Part shown: positions 21,687-34,053 of the stretch, piece after piece
Numbering within the stretch: position 1 is the first letter of the stretch
Layout of the letters: each line of letters begins with the position of its first letter
DNA from: Alopecurus myosuroides
Taxonomy: Eukaryota > Streptophyta > Magnoliopsida > Poales > Poaceae
DNA: 64,000 bases
NCBI GenBank assembly: GCA_028641055.1
Contig: CM054062.1
Location: 11,302,305-11,366,304 of the forward strand
Direction: 5' to 3'
Notes under the pieces: generated by a model
The model's database searches: none
Seen by the model: only the letters and a program-made list of their open reading frames with translations
Told to the model about the DNA's origin: nothing
Made by a program: the position numbers and the translations under genes

Positions 21687-22138
21687 TGAAGGGAATATGC
21701 CCTGAGAGACAATAATAAAGTGGTTATTATGTTATTCATTATTTATGATGAATGTTTATTTCTCATGCTAAAATTGTATTAACCGGAAACGTTGATACAT
21801 GTGTGTTTAATAAACAAACAATGGTTTCTAGTAAAGCCTCTCTTTTAACTAGCTTGTTGATTAACAGATGATCAAGGTTTCCTGATCATGAACATTGGAT
21901 GTTGTTAATAACAGGGTCATGTCATTAGGAGAATGATGTGATGAACATAGGGCCAAATTAAGTATAACAATACGATCAAGACATTTAGTCTATATTTTTA
22001 TATCTTGCATACAAAGTAACCTTATTCTTAGACCATGAGATCATGTCAATCACTAATACTGGAAGGGTACTTTGATGACATCAAATGTCACGCTGTAACA
22101 GGGTGACTATAAAGGTGGCGTTAGGTATTCGGAAAGTG
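21687..22138 (+). repeat. 5' LTR of the Angela-like element, piece 1
   Basis: First 452 bp of the LTR, sharing with the inverted LTR at 1-1164 the start motif and aatgatgtgatg landmark. It ends in aagtg (22134-22138), the target duplicated by the solo-LTR insertion. Confidence 0.85.
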
Positions 22139-25100
22139 TGTCACACCCCAGTTTTAGGAACCTTGTATTATAGTTCAAGGAGGCAAAAATTAGGGCCAAC
22201 AATTTTTTTTCCTAACAACATGTTTGCTTGAACCAACATTGTGTATGTGACAAGAATCATATATGCAATGCAAGACTTGTTTCTTTTTAAAACTAATACC
22301 TAATTTCCATGAAAACACTTTCATGAATTTTCCCTGATGTTACTTGAGTGATTTTTATTCCAAGACTTGGATCATGCTTGCTTGCATCTTTAAATAAACT
22401 TTTAGCTTTGTTGGATCCAAGAAAACAAAATTTCAAAATGATCTATGGAAGTTTTCTTCTAAGTTTTCTATAGAAAATATTCCCTGGAAATATAGCCAAG
22501 TACTTGTTTTCCACACTTCTTTTCACTAGGCTATCATATTCCATTTTGTGTTTTCTTGACTTGTATTTGTTCCTTGTTATGTGGAATACAAATACATAAG
22601 CTTGGTTTGATTTTTGGAATAAGAAAAACAATCTTTTGCTTGTTGTTTTTGTGGAATAAAAATAAGACAGAAAAAGACATTTTTAGAAAACAGAGAAAAA
22701 CAGAGAGTGCACCTTTTCCCACTTTGTTTTCATAGTCTTCCACTATTCCAAATTTGTTTCCAAAAGATGTTCTGAAAGTTTAAAACATGTTTATCAAACT
22801 ACAACTTTGAAAACAAAATTTGGAATCCATTTACGCTCTGAAAACATTCTGAACTTTTTGCTTATTTCATCTGTTTTCTAACACTTAGAAAAATTGCTAA
22901 GTGTTAACTGAATTTTCTGAAAACAGTTGTAGATACAAAGTTTGACAGTTGTTTTCAATCACTTTTTGTTCAAAACTTGAAGTGCCACTTTGCCAAAATG
23001 ATTCCCTATAGTTTGTACTCGACATTGGATCCTTTGGTGAGCTTCTAGATGGTCAAGGGAGAGAGTGAACAAGTGAGAAAGAGAGATGGGACAGTGAGGG
23101 ATGGAATGACATGGCAAATAGTGGCATGGCTACTGTGGCCATGCCTTGCCCTCTCCCCACCCCAAAAGGCATCCTTCGACTTTCCCCCAACTCCCTCTAC
23201 CTCTTTGACAACCCCCCTTGCCAAGGAACATCGCAGACATGCCCCAGGGCGCCCTCATGCCACTCCTTGACATCACCCGAGGTCACCCCCCATGCCATTT
23301 ACCAAATGCCAAGTGATAAGGCTCTCCCAAGCGTGTCCCTCTCGCCACTGTGTTCCCACACCTCCCAACTCTCACTCCCACCCGAAGAAACCAAGCCCCC
23401 AAGCCTCCACGAGCGAGCTCGAGCTCGAACTCGTCAGTCGATCACCGCGTGTGCGCACGAGGTAGTGCCGGACCTCCCATGCCCTCCCACCTCCCGTGAC
23501 CGTCACCGATGAGCTCCCCGTAGTGCACTGACTCGCCCTGACCCTCCCTCTTGCCTTTTTTTCTTGCAGCGAACGTCACCGCCGTCCGTGACGCCAACGT
23601 GTGCGTCCGCGACCGCGCTGGCTCAGGAGAGCGCCGCCGCCATTTCTGCCACCATCCAGCCTCGGCTGTGAACTCCAGCAGCGTCTGGAGGACCTCTCCA
23701 TCGCCCAGAACCACCCCTAGGTGAGCCGCCATGAACGCCCTTGAGTTTCTAGGTTTTCTAGACATGTATGCATGGCTAGAGGTTGAAGGTGCACAGCAGC
23801 CGTCGATTTTGTCTAATCTCAGCCGTCCACACTCACTTACCTCTTCACCCCTGTCCAGGCCAGCCCAGCCTAGTAGCAGCTCGGCCACAGCAGATCCGGC
23901 CCGCTTAGTGTTTTTCTGTGAGTTATCTCCTTTCCTGTTTAGGAAGAAACTGACCTATAGCTTTGGCCTTGGTAAAAATAGAAAGAGTCGATTTTTGACC
24001 AAACCAAAAATCAGGGTGGTAGCTAAGAAAATTCCTAACCATATCCAAGTGGTGGTTTCACTTTTTCGTTTTTATTTTTGGAGTAGTGTTTATTTTGCCA
24101 CAGGGAGTCTGTTTAACTATTTGGAGCATAACTTTTTGTGTGTGTCTCCATTTTGGTCAAACCAAATTGTTTTGAGTAGCTAGTGAGTAGATCTATAATT
24201 AGGACTTGTCCTCACATCAAGGAGAGTTACCAAATGGAAATGCCATCCATTTTGGTAAATGACCAGTAGGCTTTTCTATGATTTTTATGAAGAGTTTAAA
24301 AATGAGTTTTGAGGTGAATCCAATTGGATGAGTTTGTTTGTGACTAGATCTATCTAATACTATCTTGGATTAATTTTTGGAGCCGTGGATTATTTTTGGC
24401 ATGCATTTATAGAAACATCACCTTTTCTGTTTTCTTTATATACTTGTGTACTTGTTTGTAATCAAATGTTTGATTGTTTGAAACTTGTTTCCTAGCATGT
24501 ATAGATGTGTTGCTACTTGTTATTAGGTTGTTTTATTGCATTACAGTTACATTAGAAAGTGTGTGCATGTTTGGAAAGTCAAATAGAAGTAGAAATAGCA
24601 TTTGTTATGTCCTAGTTTTATTATTGAATGTATTGTGTGAGCCAATCTTTGTAGGTTTGTTTTACCTAAGTTTTGATGTGGTTATGATGAGTCCAGTACC
24701 ATTTTGGTACTTATAATAGGATGGTAGTATCTCTGTTAGCTTGCACTTTATTTTATTGAGATGCATCTGTAGCATTTATTTGCTTGTTTTCACTAAGTTG
24801 TTTTCACTAGTTTGATAGTTGTGTGATGAATGCTTTGATAGATTATTGTTGTCAAGTGTGACCAGAGGCCTTGTTACCTCTTAATGCCTTGGTATTAGTG
24901 GGCCCATAACCACCGGTCCCATTGCATTTTTGCTTAGGGATGCAAATCCCCTACCATACACTTGTGTGTTAGTAACATGTATTACTATATGTTTGTCTAG
25001 TATTTTTTCACCAAGAAAAATGGATGTTATTTCACATGTGTAGGTTAAGTGTTTAGTATTTCTTTGTGAATCCTAGTATGTTTAGCTGTGCTACATTTGT

Positions 25101-26402
25101 TGACATAATGTTCCCTTGGGAATGTCATGTTAAGAAATGATTGGTTGTTGTTTTGATTAAATGGAGTGTTGTTTGCAAATAGAATTATTTCCCTAGTGAT
25201 TGGTAGATTGTGTGTGGATAGATTTCCTTGAGTGTTTGGGTTTCTGAAAGTGTTTAGTTGAGCTTGTATTGAGTGCATAGCTACTGGTTGTATAGCTTGT
25301 ACTTTGATTCCTTGTTATTTGATTGATTAGAAAAGCATGGTAGTAGGTTGAGTGATTCTTGCTTAGTAGTTGTTTTCATGGAATTATTTTAGTGTTTTTT
25401 ATTACTAGCATGTGTAAGGTGTTATGTGCTGTTAGTAGGTATTTATAAGCATGTTTTGCTGTTTAGGATTATGCATCCTTGTAGTGATGTTTTATTCTCA
25501 AGTGATGAACTAGTGTCACCACTAGATATTATGAGTTGTTCTAGTATTGTTGTCTTTTTTATTTTATGAGTGTATGATTATTCTAGCATTTTTAGGATGT
25601 TGTTACTTCTGTTATTATGACATGACTTTTGGATTTTCTTGTTGCTATTAGTTGAGAATGCAATTATACGTTGTAGCATGCTTGTGTAGAATTCTCATAC
25701 TAGTGTGCTATTAGTGAACTCATGTCATTATGTTATTTTCTAGCTCTGTTATCTCTTAGGAGTATTGTGTTTTAGAGTGTGTATTATGACTTGTTACCAT
25801 TGTTTGAGCCACTAGTTTGTTTGGTTATTTTCATGATTGATGGATTCCTTAGCTTTTGGGTAGGCATAATCATAGTCAGTAACTAGCTTATTCATCTATG
25901 GTATGTTTGCTTGTTGTTTGGAGATTGTCCGAGTGTTTACCTTAGCATGAGTATTGTACTTATGTTATTGTTATGTTTAGTAGTATCTTGTTATCTATGC
26001 ATTAGGTTAGTAGTGAACTTGTTTGGTGATGATTGCTTGTGTGTTGTTAATACCCACTGCCATGGGTATTGCTTTGATTGATTGTTATTATTTTAGTAGT
26101 CTCAACTTTTGTGCCCACAAGATTTATTTTTAGCTTCTTGAATGTCTTATTATGAGAGTGGTACACCCTCTCCATATATGATATATAAGATGTGGGATAT
26201 GGTTTCTCAACCATATGTTTGTTTGACGATAGTTTGTACCATGAGTGTATGTGAGTTAGTTTTCGATAACTTTTTTAGTGATTGCGCTAGTATAAGTTTG
26301 CTTGCTGTATGTATTGCTTGGTGCTATTGATTGCATTCGTTTAGTTCTGAGTGTGTGTCTTTATTTATTTTACGGCGTTAGAAAACGAAGAAGAAGAAGA
26401 AG

Positions 26403-26433
<31 letters not shown>

Positions 26434-28052
26434 TGTGGAGCTGTGCGTCAAGTTCAAGCTACTTCAAGGCCAGGGACACTAAGAGATTTAAGGCAAGACA
26501 TCCTGATGCTTGCTACTACACTTATCATTATCTATCATGCATGTTTTACTTCGGAAAGTTTTACAAAACTTTGATTACCAAAAACTATTTTTGAGTGGCT
26601 ATTACTACTATTAATATTATATGTACTATTACTATGCCAGTAGTTGATACTTGGTGTTACCAAGCCCATAGCCACCAAATGGTATTTATTACCATCAAAA
26701 GTATAAGTCCCTAAGTGGACATCCTAAAAATATGTTTTTGCAAATGTGAAGCCTTATCCACCGGAGGAATATTGAAGTGGTCACTTTTGGGGAAAAGGTG
26801 TTTTACAAAAATGACACATAACCTAGTCTTCGCCGGATAACCTTTACCGTACTGCCACTCTACCCCAACATGGGCACGGGGCTTAACTTGAAGTTTGTTT
26901 TTGTTAGTGTGTGTTCTATCTCAATTTGCTATAAGGGTCGTCGTGCCCTCAAACCGATTGTCGCCAGGAGGGGTATACGGGGCATAGAAAGTGTGGGATT
27001 AATTTCTCCTCCGGTCGTAACAATTGGGTCTCCTGTCGTGGCGGGGTGGGACCTGGTGCCGGGGACACCCAACTGAAGAGATAGGCATATTCTAGATTGA
27101 ACATAGTGGATGGTTAGGATCAGTTATCTGATGTTCACATACTGTTGTTACATTCCGTGGTTGTTCACGACGAATGTACTGGATCTGGTGGATTGTGAAC
27201 ACCTCTGCAGAGTAAAACTATTCGGAATAGCCGCGTCCTAGGATATGGACAGTTGAATGGCCATGTAGCTAGCATTGTGTCAATGTTTTCAAAAAGGAGT
27301 TTCAAAAAGGGAGTTGAACTTATGAAGTGCTGAACGAAGGAACTTTGTACCGTGGAGGTACCGTTGATGATAGGCCCGAAGTTGTTTTACAAGAAGTTTT
27401 GCAAAGAAACATATTTCTTTTATAAAACAAGTTTTATAAAACCTCTTGGATATGAAATATCTACAGGAGAAATAAAACTATATTATTTTCTTTTGAAGTA
27501 TCTTCTTCAACAAAGATACAGAGATTTTAAAAATCAACTATGATATGTCTTTCATATATCATGGATAGTGAACCCTATGTATAGCCTACTTACTCCACTA
27601 TATAAGCATACTTGCATTTGGGTAAGATACATGATGGGTGTCTTGCCGAGTACATTCAAATGTACTCATATTGGTTTCGTCCCTGGTATTTACTTGCGAG
27701 ACTTCGAGAAGGAGTCTCAGGAGGAGATCTACGAGAGGAGTACTGCGCTGATGGACTTGCGAACTAGGATCGTCTCCCGGTCAGCAGCCTGTAGGTTAAG
27801 ACGTGACTTGGGATCTACTACGTTGTGTGTGTTTTAGTCTTCTGTTGTGTGTGTTGTATGTTTGCCCTGCGTGGCAATTGTGTTAGTCTTGGTCAGGTAA
27901 CCATGTCTCTTTTGTAAGTGTTTTCTGTAATCGTGTAATGGATATTGTATCTATGTACCAACTTGATATGTTGTTCACGACTGGTGTGATCTGGGGTCAT
28001 GAATGTATTCATATCGGAGGTGTCCTTGAACAGTGGTTCTGGGGACCTTACA
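22139..28052 (+). mobile_element. 5.9-kb solo LTR (Sukkula-like, LARD/Gypsy type)
   Basis: The piece starts TGTCACACCCC and ends GGGGACCTTACA, TG...CA, and is flanked by the perfect 5-bp duplication aagtg (22134-22138 and 28053-28057). No second copy of its ends, primer-binding site or gag/pol domain is seen inside, so it is a solo LTR left by LTR-LTR recombination rather than a whole element. The size and T-rich middle (about 24.0-26.3 kb), with a GAA repeat and a more GC-rich 3' part, resemble the very long LTRs of Triticeae large retrotransposon derivatives such as Sukkula; that name is from memory and unverified. The small frames at 23.1-23.9 kb have no recognisable domain. Confidence 0.85.
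26386..26432 (+). repeat. GAA microsatellite in the solo LTR
   Basis: About 15 uninterrupted GAA/AAG units. Confidence 0.95.
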
Positions 28053-28057
28053 AAGTG

Positions 28058-28493
28058 TTAGTTGAGCTCATGGATCAAGAGTGGGATTTGTCCATCCAAA
28101 ATGACGGAGATATATACTTTGGGACCTCTCAGTGATATCACATTGACACCGCTTGCAAGCATGTGACTAGGTCACAAGAATGTCATATCACAGAACGAGT
28201 AAAAGAGTACTTCTCGGTAACGAGATCAAAGAAGGTATGGTTGATACTGATGATCGGATCTCGGACAAATAAATATCGCGAGACAAAGGGAATTAGTTAC
28301 ACATTGATTGTTCACGCGATCACAAGATTCATCGTTGAATATATAGGAGTCATCACGGATCTCCAGATCCCGCTATTGATTATTGATCGAAGAGGTGTCT
28401 CGATCATGTATCTATTATTCGCGAACCGTAGGGTGACACACTTAAGGTTTGATGACGCGTTTGAGAGGATACGAAATATCGGAGAATATTTTG
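28058..28493 (+). repeat. 5' LTR of the Angela-like element, piece 2
   Basis: The LTR resumes after the solo LTR, with 'gatcaagagtgggatttgtcc' (28075, split by the family consensus only at single bases), 'tctcggacaa' and 'cgtagggtgacacacttaag' as family landmarks. It ends in gagaatattttg (28482-28493), the target duplicated by the LINE. Confidence 0.85.
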
Positions 28494-28621
28494 TTTTGAA
28501 GCTTTTCTACTATGGGGCAAAAGCGCCCCCCCCCCCCCCGGAATTTTATTACCTTATCACCAAAATAAAACAAATATGCACAGGGAAAAGAGAGGGGGGT
28601 GTAGAGGCCTACCTAATTACC

Positions 28622-31600
28622 TAGTTACCAGTAATATACAAGATTTTGAATCCATTTAGATAGGCTATCCAAAGATTTGTCTCTAATCCTATGCTTAAGC
28701 AAGGACATGTCATGAATGAAACAACTCTTCCATCTTCCAAAAGAGGGTTTAGTGACATTAAACACTTTGTCATTTCTAATCAATCAGTTATGCCAGCAAG
28801 CCACAATTGTGACCTCCATGAAAAAAGGTTTGCTGAAGATTTTCTTGGTGGCAGCAAGAACCTCCTGGATTTCATCTCCATCAGCCCAAGTAATCTGCAG
28901 GTAGGTCTAGACTCTCCTACAGAAATTACATTCAAAAAATAAGGGAATCCTATCTTCAAAAACCCTTCCTGGGCAGAGTTCATAGTGAAATTCCTGTGTG
29001 ACATTCCAGTGTCTTCTCTTAATAAGATCCTTGGTATTGAGTCTGTCTCTGGTAAGTAGCCAAGCAAAGACCTTTAATTTCATTGTACAACAAGATCACC
29101 AAAGCCAACTATACACTTTGGGAAACACCAAATGGGAATGAATGTGTTTGTAGAATTTTGCTGATGAGTAAAAATTCCCCTAGTAATATATCCATTTGTC
29201 AAGATTATTTGCAACCGGATTACTATCCATTAACTCCTTAAGCTGCTTCAATTCCACAAAAGCTTCTTGTGAGAGAGGTAAATGAAATCAAGTGTTAATC
29301 TCTTCCACTGAATAAGCAGCAGCTGCAGAGAGAGATTCATCCAGCACAAAAGAGAAAAGTCTTGGGAATCTATTTTGGAGAGACTGACCACAACCGTCCA
29401 TAAGGCGTGAATCCTTCCAAAAATAAAAGGAACTCCCATCTCCCAAGATGACCTTAGAAACACCTCTAAATTGTCAAATTGTTTTAAGATATCCTTCCAC
29501 CAAAAGGAACCCACAAGATCCTCTTCATGAGGAATTTTCCCTCTATAGTATTCAGTCCAGACTAGCTGAACCCATGGCATCTGCTTGTGGTTATAGAATT
29601 TTTCAAGATGTTTAATCAGCGGGGCAGCATTATGTTTATGAAAATTTACCACACCTAATCCACCCTTCAATTTGGGTTTGCAAATTGATTCCCAAGAAGC
29701 CAGAGACTGTTTGTGATTATCTGTATTCCCTCTCCATAAGCATTGCCTCAAAATTCTGTCCAACTCCTTAGTCAAGCCAATTGGCAGTTGCGAGGTGCAG
29801 AGGTAATGTATTGGCATAGAGGCCAAAGCAGAGTTGATTAGTTGCAGTCTAGCCCCTTGAGACAGAAACTGGAACTAGATGAGAGCTTCTCTCCACTCTA
29901 CAAACCAAAGGCATCAGCTCCTGGATTTTTTGCCCTGTGGTACCTAAAGGTAAACCCAAGTAGGTAAAAGGCATCAAACCCACCTGACAGCCAAAAGCTC
30001 GCACCAACTGGTCAACATCATCCCCATGGACATTGATAGGTATAACATTGGATTTAGCATAGTTAATTTTGAGACCAGTAGAGGAAGAATATTTCCCAAG
30101 GGCTTCCTTAAGAACGAGGAGGTGATCCTTATCAACAGGCATGATCAGCAAAGTATCATCAGCATACTGGATAATGGGAAATCAGCATCAGCAGTCTGGA
30201 CAGGCAGGTTAATTAAACCCTTGCTCAAGAGATTGTTGACAACAGACTGCAGGTAAATTAGAACCAAACATGTACAAAAGAGGGGACCAGAGGTCACCCT
30301 GTCTCACACCCCTTTTACACAAAAGTTCTTTCCCAGGTATCCCATTGAGAAGGACAGAGGATGTACCAGTAGATAGCTCCTCTTTGGCCTAGTTTATCCA
30401 CCTATCATTGAAACCTTTACAGGCCATAATTTGCAATAAAGCCTCATGTTCCACGGTATCAAAAGCCTTGGCAAAGTCTAGCTTCAAAATAAATAATGGG
30501 TTTTTTATGCATGAGAAAGATGTATACATTCAAAAGCCCAGACCTGACAGTCTTGAATGGATTTTCCTCTTAGAAATCCATATTGATTCTTGTGAATACA
30601 CTTCAGTATAACCTTCTATAGTCTATTGGCAACCAGTTTGGTCAAGAATTTCATACAAAAATTAGTAAGGGAAATTGTCCCGAAGTCATTGACAAACATG
30701 GGGGAAGGAACTTTAGGGACCAAAGTGGTATTGGAGCTGTTGATGTTCCTTAAATGGAGGTTACCCTCCTGGAAATCTTTAGCCAAATTATAAAACTCTA
30801 CTTTAACAATGGGCCAGTGGGATTTGAGGAAGAGGCCATTAAAGCCATCAGGACCAGGTGCTCTATCAATGGGCATAGACTCCACCACTTTATCCATCTC
30901 CTTTATCTCAAAAGGATTAGTAAGAACACCCAGGCCCTCAACAAGGGTGATAAGCTCCTTGAGATTCAACTGCATATTGATGCCAGTTGTTTTCCCCATT
31001 CTATCCTTGAAATTTGCATAGAACATACTTGCCAGCAAAGCATGATCATATACTTCAACGCCCATCTCATTTCTCAAAACAGATATGTTGTTCCTTCTAA
31101 ATCTTTTAGTGGCCATATCATGGAAGAATTTAGTGTTATCTTCTCCCTCCTTAATCCATTTAATTGTGCATATTTTCTTCCACTAGTTACATTCTACGAG
31201 CAATAACTCTTCCTGATGCATCTTAACTAATTTCCTAAAGTTGAATTCCCTAGTGAAAAGGGGCTTGTTTTCCTCAAGCAAGTCCAGAGAGGCAATCACT
31301 TTGTTGCAGTTTGAATTAGATATTTAATTCGTGAGATTTTAACATGCCAGTTCCTCAAATCATATCTAAGATATTTCAACTTATCTGAAATTATTCCAGA
31401 TCTATAGCCTTTGGTAGACTGTTTCTTCCAAGAGGTGGAGACACAATCCTTAAAACCAGGGATGGAGACCCAATAATTATCAAACCTGAAAATTTTAGCT
31501 TTGGGAATATTGGTGTCAACGTCAACCACACAAGGAACATGATCAGAACCATTATTAGCAATAGTGAACACCATGAAGTGAGGATAGACAATGACCTAAT

Positions 31601-32200
31601 TAGTAGAGGTGAAAAACCAGTCAAGCTGCTCAAGTAGAGGTTCCCTTTGCTTATTGGACCATGTGTAATTTCTACCCTTCAAAGGAAGGTCAAGAAGGCC
31701 AAGGTTTCCAATGATGTCATTAAAAATCAACATATCATTAACATCTCCTCCATCCTTGTTTCTGTTTTCTCTTGATCTAATAAAATTGATATCTCCAATA
31801 ATAAGCCAGTCTGCAGGCACGGGAATCTGCAGGCCCATCATCCAGTCCACAAAAGTCTAGTCTCTCTGGCCCAGGCCCATACATACAAACCAAAGTGCAA
31901 GAAACATTGTTATATTTTGACAATGTATTAATAATGATACCAAATCTTTTGATTTCCACAAGAGATCCCTCAATATGAGAAGAGTTCCACAGAACAATAA
32001 TTCCTCCTGTGGCCCCAATAGAAGGGAAAAAAACAAAAGAATCAAATCTTTCAAGACAAAATTTTCTTATCAATCTCGAGCCAAAATTTTCACATTTGGT
32101 TTTCTTGGATGCAGATAATATCACATTCACTTTCATCAATTTTTGCTCTCACCTCTCTCTGTCTAATGTCTGAATTTAAGCCTCACACATTCCAGCATAG
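28622..32200 (-). pseudogene. LINE ORF2: AP endonuclease, reverse transcriptase, zf-RVT
   Basis: The frame opens near 32200 with 'WNV', a stop, then 'GLNSDIRQREVRAKI', the N-terminus of an L1 endonuclease. Further endonuclease marks are 'GATGGIIVLWNSSHIEGS', 'DWLIIGDINFIRSRENRNK' and 'GRNYTWSNKQREPLLEQLDW' (31600-32050). Reverse transcriptase follows: 'APGPDGFNGLFLKSHW', 'NTTLVPKV', 'FGTISLTNFCMKFLTKLVAN' (30616-31000), catalytic 'QYADDTLLI' (about 30143-30175) and 'INYAKSNVIPIN'. The C-terminal part has 'CLWRGN' and 'KPKLKGGLGVVNFHKHN' (29600-29750) and a zf-RVT region ('KVFAWLL', 'RRHWNVTQEF', 28650-29060). It would nick target DNA and copy its RNA there. Several frame changes and stops make it inactive. 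Confidence 0.88.
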
Positions 32201-32433
32201 AACTTTCCATTTCCTTCTTAAGTTATACATTGATAACTCAAAATACAGTAGCAGAGAATAGCCTTATACTCAATAAAAGGACATAGAGCAACAAAAGCCA
32301 TGGGGTCTAGATAAACTGATAAAGATAGATATTACATGACAGAAATATCCCCAAACTCCTAGAACAAAATAAACATAGTAATAACATCGAGGTGCCATTT
32401 CCACACTTCCACCAAGGAGACCACACAAGAAGA

Positions 32434-32729
32434 TTAACTATCATTGGAATTGTTGGAGCTTGAGGAAGCAGGATCAGCATCAAGCTGCTCCTTAGATAAC
32501 TTGCTGGCTTTAATACCCAAAGCCCTTCCAATTATTTGAATGAATTCTAAAGGGGATTTAGGGAAATTCACATCTTCATGAGTTTTCTGATTACTGGCAT
32601 CTTCCTTGTTGGTCTCTATGTCTGCCACCAACAGAGAAGCTCTTACTCTAGGTTTCTTTTTAGGCCGCAGTTCCAAAATTGGAGCATGTTTGAAGCCTTT
32701 ATCCTTAAGAGAACTTCTAGTAAACCTTC
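32434..32729 (-). pseudogene. LINE ORF1, 3' part (cut off by element B)
   Basis: A minus-strand frame, 'KKKPRVRASLLVADIETNKE' to a Ser/Asn-rich tail ending 'SSSSNNSNDS' and a stop at 32434. It continues the ORF1 stretch left on the other side of element B near 57793. The product would be the RNA-binding ORF1 protein tail. Confidence 0.7.
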
Positions 32730-33513
32730 TGTCGTGGTGGTGTCACGGCAGATGCCATAGGATGGCTAAAGATGTGGGGACGATGGACGCTGGAGGCGCT
32801 CGGGGAGGGATCACGCAGCGAGTAGCCGCGTGAGGATAAATCTAGCACTACAAACAACAAGATCTACCCAGGTTCAGGGCCCTCGTGTGGAGGTAAAACC
32901 CCTACTCCTGCCTTTCTCTCTTTATATTCGTGTCTCACCGAGTAGCCACAGTACAGGTTTTGTTTACAACCGAGTAGCCACCCTTCTCTCTAAGCAACTG
33001 TAGCCTCTAGTAGTGTCGTCCCTCGCGCAGGAGGAGGCAGGGCACCTTATATACTGGTGCCCAGCCGGATACAGCCAAGATGTCGACATAGTGTGCACAC
33101 TGCACACTTCCAGCTTCCCGCTGACAGCTTTGGCTTCCAAGTTTGTCTCCGTGTGGAAAGTCGTTGTGCAAAACAAGCTGATCTGTTATCACTGACACTG
33201 TCACGGGGTAGGCCTCCCTAACCTGCGACGCCCTGCTGACACACTAGCGCGGATAAGCACGCGCTCTGCAGATGAACAGTGCCCCAGTACGGACCCAGGA
33301 TACGCGGGATCCTGTGTCAGAACGGCTCCTTTGACTTCTGGCCCGAGTAGGAGACCGCCATTTCTACTCGGACCATTTCCTCTACTCGGAGGAGAATAAC
33401 TTCCTTGATTCTTCCTCCTGGCCATCAGTGTGTACGGCCGAATAGCAGTCGACCGGGTAGCGAGTACCGGGTAGCCAGCTACTCTGCCGAACGTCTCTTC
33501 TGATCTTGCCCTT
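32730..33513 (-). repeat. 3' LTR of element B, main piece
   Basis: 784 bp, near-identical to 56964-57747. It ends in ccctt (33509-33513), the target duplicated by element A. The remaining 40 bp is at 43618-43657, bringing the total to 824 bp, the same as the 5' LTR. Confidence 0.93.
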
Positions 33514-33989
33514 TGATGGAGGGATGATAACCCGGTAGGCCAACGCCAAGAAGTAACTCGGCCCAAAGGACGCTGCACAAGACCCGGCTTAAGATAAAGG
33601 AGTTTTCTAGAAGGCCCAAGAACGTAGGCCTCGTAACCCGGATTGTGGGTTCCGATAAGGAAGTTTAGGGTTTGTAGGCAGTGTCCGGGTAGGATTCAGA
33701 GTGCGCCTTGGAGAGTAGGCCAGGGGGTCCGGATATTATATAAGCCGGCCCCTAGGGTTAGACGACAGAGATCCAAGAGTTAGAGCAATATCGCTAGGTA
33801 TCGAGTATCTAGTGTAACACGAGAGCTGGATTAATAGATCGAGATCGGAGACTCGGCGACTTGATTGCCGGCTACCAGATCGCATATCATCATGTTTTCC
33901 CTTGAGCTAAACCCTCTCCCAAACACCAGAGTCGTCTTGCCCCAAGATAAGTTACCCCCGGTAACGTCTGCCGTGATTATCCCACGACA
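33514..33989 (+). repeat. 5' LTR of element A
   Basis: Starts TGATGGAGGGATGATAACCC, ends cccacgaca. A TATA-like tatataa at about 33737-33743 probably marks the promoter. Confidence 0.92.
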
Positions 33990-34008
33990 GTTGGCGCCCA
34001 CCGTGGGG
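33990..34008 (+). promoter_or_regulatory. Primer-binding site of element A
   Basis: The sequence after the LTR reads gttggcgcccaccgtgggg. The same site follows the 5' LTR of element B and is common in grass Gypsy elements of the RIRE2/Retand group; I believe it matches tRNA-Arg, which needs checking. Confidence 0.75.
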
Positions 34009-34053
34009 CCTACGTCCAAGGGTGTTTACGTCACGGGAGAAGCTCGGAAGAAC

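Noticed and set aside
1..22138. LTR at 1-1164 and LTR starting at 21687 as the two ends of one element
   Set aside because: They are in opposite orientation, with both 5' termini facing the gene island, and host genes lie between. They belong to two separate insertions of the same family.
23049..24183. Overlapping plus- and minus-strand frames in the GC-rich part of the solo LTR
   Set aside because: They have no recognisable domain, are Pro/Ser/Arg-rich in every frame, and sit inside a unit bounded by a target duplication; treated as chance frames.
33865..34053. Upstream extension of element A gag into the LTR
   Set aside because: The frame happens to be open through the LTR end and primer-binding site, but the genomic RNA leader would not normally be translated from inside U5; the first ATG past the primer site was used.
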